From assembly GCA_016201645.1 (NCBI GenBank), contig JACQCL010000017.1:1-8972 (forward strand): a DNA stretch of 8,972 nt, read 5' to 3'. The notes under the pieces were generated by a model. That model saw nothing but the letters and a program-made list of their open reading frames with translations. It ran no database searches and was not told where the DNA came from. Source of the stretch: Candidatus Rokuibacteriota bacterium. Its GTDB lineage: Bacteria; Methylomirabilota; Methylomirabilia; Rokubacteriales; CSP1-6. Made by a program: the position numbers and the translations under genes. Below are positions 7,102 through 8,972 of the stretch, in pieces (position 1 is the first letter of the stretch; every line of letters begins with the position of its first letter).

Positions 7102-8262
7102 GTGAAGATCCACGAGTATCAGGCCAAGGCGATCCTCAGGGAGTTCGGTGTGCCCGTCCCCGCGGGCGAGGTGGCCGACACGCCTGCCGCGGCCCGGGCC
7201 ATTGCCCAAAAACTCGGCGGCCGCGTGGTGGTCAAGGCCCAGATTCACGCCGGTGGGCGCGGCAAAGGCGGCGGGATCAAGCTCGCCGACGATCCTGCCG
7301 CTGCCGAGGCGGCCGCGCGCTCCATCCTCGGGATGAGGCTCAAGACGCCTCAGACGCCGGCGGAGGGGATCGAGGTCAAGCGCGTCCTGGTGGAGGAAGC
7401 CTCGCCGATCCGGCAGGAACTCTATCTCTCTGTCACGCTGGATCGGGCGAGGGCGACGCCGGTGGTGATGGCCTCAGAAGCCGGCGGCATGGAGATCGAG
7501 GAGGTGGCGGCGCGCTCCCCCGAGAAAATCCTCCGCGAGTGGGCCGACCCGGCCCTGGGCCTCCAGGGCTTCCAGGCGCGGGCCCTCTCGTTCGGCCTCG
7601 GCCTCTCTGGCGACCTCTTCAAGGCCGCCGTCGCCGCGATCCTGAGCCTCTACCACTGCTTCCTCGCCAAGGACTGCTCGCTGGCGGAGATCAATCCGCT
7701 CGTCGTCACTGCCGACGGCCGCCTCCTGGCTCTCGACGCCAAGCTCAACTTCGATGACAATGCCCTCTTCCGCCATACGGATATGGCCGCAATGCGAGAT
7801 CTCGATGAAGAAGAGCCGTTGGAAGTTGAGGCTTCGAAACATAATTTGAACTACATCAAGCTCGATGGTAACGTGGGGTGTATGGTGAACGGCGCGGGCC
7901 TCGCCATGGGTACAATGGATATCATCAAACTTGCCGGCGGTGAACCGGCAAACTTCCTCGATGTCGGCGGTGGTGCGAATGTGAATACTGTCTCCAATGG
8001 CTTCAAGATCATCCTGTCCGACAAGAATGTGAAAGCCATTCTCATCAATATCTTCGGTGGGATCGTGCGATGCGACCGTGTGGCGAATGGTGTCGTTGAA
8101 GCGGCGAAGAATGTTCACGTGAATGTACCGGTTGTCGTGCGGCTCGAAGGCACGAATGCAAAGGAAGCCAGAGAGATTCTCGCCAATTCCGGGTTGAACT
8201 TTATGGTTGCCGGTAGTCTTCGGGATGCAGCGGAGAAGGTGACAGCGGCAATCAAAAATTAG
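7102..8262 (+). CDS. sucC: Succinyl-CoA synthetase beta subunit (compositionally chimeric)
   Basis: Beta subunit of succinyl-CoA synthetase, which makes ATP or GTP while converting succinyl-CoA to succinate. The 386 residues are the normal length. The ATP-grasp domain shows K45 in VVVKAQIHAGGRGKGG and Mg2+ ligands N198 (AEINPLV) and D212. The ligase domain shows GNVGCMVNGAGLAM at 257-270, NFLDVGGGA at 284-292 and INIFGGIVRCD at 315-325. The start is GTG at 7102. I see no Shine-Dalgarno sequence in the C-rich 19 bases after the sdhB stop. Codons up to about residue 213 are strongly GC3-rich like the upstream genes. From about residue 218-233 onward they become mixed (gaa, gtt, ttg, aat), matching the downstream genes. 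The partner gene sucD does not follow. The product is intact, but the gene may be an assembly join of two organisms. Confidence 0.9.
   Translation: MKIHEYQAKAILREFGVPVPAGEVADTPAAARAIAQKLGGRVVVKAQIHAGGRGKGGGIKLADDPAAAEAAARSILGMRLKTPQTPAEGIEVKRVLVEEASPIRQELYLSVTLDRARATPVVMASEAGGMEIEEVAARSPEKILREWADPALGLQGFQARALSFGLGLSGDLFKAAVAAILSLYHCFLAKDCSLAEINPLVVTADGRLLALDAKLNFDDNALFRHTDMAAMRDLDEEEPLEVEASKHNLNYIKLDGNVGCMVNGAGLAMGTMDIIKLAGGEPANFLDVGGGANVNTVSNGFKIILSDKNVKAILINIFGGIVRCDRVANGVVEAAKNVHVNVPVVVRLEGTNAKEAREILANSGLNFMVAGSLRDAAEKVTAAIKN
7741..7800. other. Composition and codon-usage breakpoint inside sucC
   Basis: Left of this segment, sampled lines are about 70% G+C; right of it they are about 42-57%. 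The first codons unlike the upstream style (gat gac aat) appear at 7753-7761. From 7777 onward cat, acg, gat, gca, cga, gaa, ttg and gtt become common. The segment encodes KLNFDDNALFRHTDMAAMRD, a highly conserved part of SucC just after Mg2+ ligand D212, near the boundary of the ATP-grasp and ligase domains. A conserved stretch is where two genomes could share an identical run of bases and be joined in assembly. It is also where homologous recombination could occur. The exact junction cannot be fixed by eye. Confidence 0.75.
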
Positions 8263-8288
8263 GAGTTCTCGTCCCCAACCTTAGACTC

Positions 8289-8321
8289 TTCTTGTTCGCA
8301 ACCTCAGGCTGGGAACAAGAA
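8289..8321. other. Imperfect hairpin upstream of the DinB-like gene
   Basis: The arms TTCTTGTTC (8289-8297) and GAACAAGAA (8313-8321) are perfect inverted complements. The inner segments CAACC (8299-8303) and GGCTG (8307-8311) continue the stem with one A-C and one G-G mismatch around a TCA loop. It lies in the 96-base gap after sucC. No T-run follows on either strand, so a standard intrinsic terminator is not supported. It could be an operator-like palindrome, an RNA leader hairpin or a weak terminator. I see no convincing promoter boxes nearby. Confidence 0.5.
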
Positions 8322-8358
8322 AACAAGATAAGACCAATTCAACATTAAGAGATAGACA

Positions 8359-8901
8359 ATGAAAAAAGTTAAGAGCATTAAAGCGATCAAAGACCCTTAC
8401 AGCAAACGCATCCTATCGAACATTATCAACAAGGATCCGCTTAAAATCTGCGCGCAAACGCCGGGAGAATTGCAACGACTCACTCGTGGATTGACTGAAA
8501 AGCAACTCAGCACGTCACCGAAACAAGGGAAGTGGTCAATTACACATCTTGTCAGTCACTTCTGTGATGCGGAATGGGCAATGGGCTTCCGAATTCGAAT
8601 GGCGATTGCGCAGCCGGGACGTCATTTTCAGGCATATGATCAGGACAAATGGGCTGATCATCTCTACTACAACAGGGCGAAGTGCCGAGAGAAATTAAAC
8701 CTGTTCACCACCTTGCGAAAAGCGCACTTGTCTCTTCTCAAGTCGCTGAAGCCCAATGAATGGCAGCGATATGGCATTCACGAAGAACGCGGCAAGGAAA
8801 CCGTAGAGCGAATGATTCACATGTTAGCAGGACATGATGTGAATCATCTTAGGCAGGTCGACGCTCTTAGAAGATCATTATTGAAGAAGAGGAATCATTG
8901 A
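8359..8901 (+). CDS. DinB-like / YfiT-like putative metal-binding protein
   Basis: A 180-residue protein with features of the DinB/YfiT four-helix-bundle superfamily, whose members include thiol-dependent transferases and many of unknown function. The family signature is visible as GKWSITHLVSHFCDAEW at 57-73 and AGHDVNHLRQVDAL at 157-170. H67, H159 and H163 form the expected metal-binding histidine triad. A short, lysine-rich N-terminus precedes the fold; no signal peptide or membrane segment is apparent. The substrate cannot be told from sequence. The ATG at 8359 is preceded by a weak AAGAGA about seven bases upstream. Its end overlaps the start of gatB, so the two are probably cotranscribed. 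Codon use is moderate in G+C, unlike the TCA genes to the left. Confidence 0.8.
   Translation: MKKVKSIKAIKDPYSKRILSNIINKDPLKICAQTPGELQRLTRGLTEKQLSTSPKQGKWSITHLVSHFCDAEWAMGFRIRMAIAQPGRHFQAYDQDKWADHLYYNRAKCREKLNLFTTLRKAHLSLLKSLKPNEWQRYGIHEERGKETVERMIHMLAGHDVNHLRQVDALRRSLLKKRNH
8888..8894 (+). promoter_or_regulatory. Ribosome-binding site for gatB
   Basis: AGAGGAA lies inside the last codons of the DinB-like gene, with its GAGGA core (8889-8893) four bases before a TTG codon at 8898. There is no ATG or GTG in the gatB frame nearby. This site is the main reason for choosing TTG as the start. Confidence 0.6.
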
Positions 8902-8972
8902 AGTTCAGCGAAGCATACGAGCCGGTCATTGGGCTCGAGGTTCATGCGCAACTATTGACAGAATCGAAGGCG
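8898..8972 (+). CDS. gatB: Aspartyl/glutamyl-tRNA amidotransferase subunit B, N-terminus (partial)
   Basis: The first 25 codons are in the window and run off its right edge. The translation contains YEPVIGLEVHAQLLTESK, the hallmark N-terminus of GatB. GatB is the kinase/tRNA-binding subunit of the GatCAB complex, which converts Glu-tRNA(Gln) to Gln-tRNA(Gln), or Asp-tRNA(Asn) to Asn-tRNA(Asn). The likely start is TTG at 8898. It overlaps the stop of the DinB-like gene (TTGA), with AGAGGAA just upstream. The same frame is open further upstream, but the conserved region begins only eight codons after this TTG, as expected. It has no functional link to the TCA genes, and its codon use matches the segment right of the sucC breakpoint. 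Confidence 0.9.
   Translation, partial: MKFSEAYEPVIGLEVHAQLLTESKA

Noticed and set aside
7474..8118. A 214-codon minus-strand frame opposite sucC, crossing the composition breakpoint
   Set aside because: Its translation has no recognisable family, and sucC on the plus strand explains the conservation on both sides.
7102..8262. sucC as a frameshifted or broken pseudogene
   Set aside because: The frame is open for 386 codons and all ATP-grasp and ligase motifs are present in order at expected spacing. The anomaly is in composition, not in the reading frame.

Overview
The window is an almost gapless, all-plus-strand block of TCA-cycle genes. In order it holds the tail of aconitase, NADP-type isocitrate dehydrogenase, malate dehydrogenase, the two subunits of a class I (Fe-S) fumarase, a three-subunit succinate dehydrogenase (membrane anchor, flavoprotein, iron-sulfur protein) and succinyl-CoA synthetase beta subunit (sucC). 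After sucC come a DinB-like protein and the first 25 codons of gatB (Asp/Glu-tRNA amidotransferase subunit B). There are no RNA genes, CRISPR arrays or insertion sequences. The longest intergenic gap is 96 bases.

Bases 1 to about 7750 are very GC-rich (one hand-counted 60-base line is 70% G+C) with strong G/C preference at third codon positions. Genes overlap or are spaced by a few bases, except where two copies of the same GC-rich palindromic repeat occupy the aconitase/icd and fumarase alpha/beta gaps. Gene content, the heme-poor-looking Sdh1-like anchor and the repeat family would fit a high-GC soil or groundwater bacterium, for example a Rokubacteria/Methylomirabilota-like or deltaproteobacterial lineage. 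That placement is an inference and weak.

Inside sucC, at about 7741-7800 (residues 214-233), base composition and codon use change abruptly to about 50% G+C (sampled lines 42-57%) and stay that way to the window end. The reading frame is not interrupted and the protein is a complete SucC. The sucD gene that normally follows is absent, replaced by the unrelated dinB-gatB pair. The simplest explanation is that two genomes were joined at a conserved stretch of sucC, most likely an assembly chimera, less likely real homologous recombination. The left part should therefore be read as one organism's TCA operon, and bases after about 7800 should not be assumed to belong to it.

As a pathway, the left part encodes citrate to isocitrate to 2-oxoglutarate, and succinyl-CoA to succinate, fumarate, malate and oxaloacetate. 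Citrate synthase, the 2-oxoglutarate-oxidising enzyme and sucD are not seen. I found no clearly new biological system. The most interesting biology is the cysteine/histidine cluster in the single SdhC-like anchor, which resembles what has been reported for a membrane-embedded Rieske-type centre in mycobacterial Sdh1.
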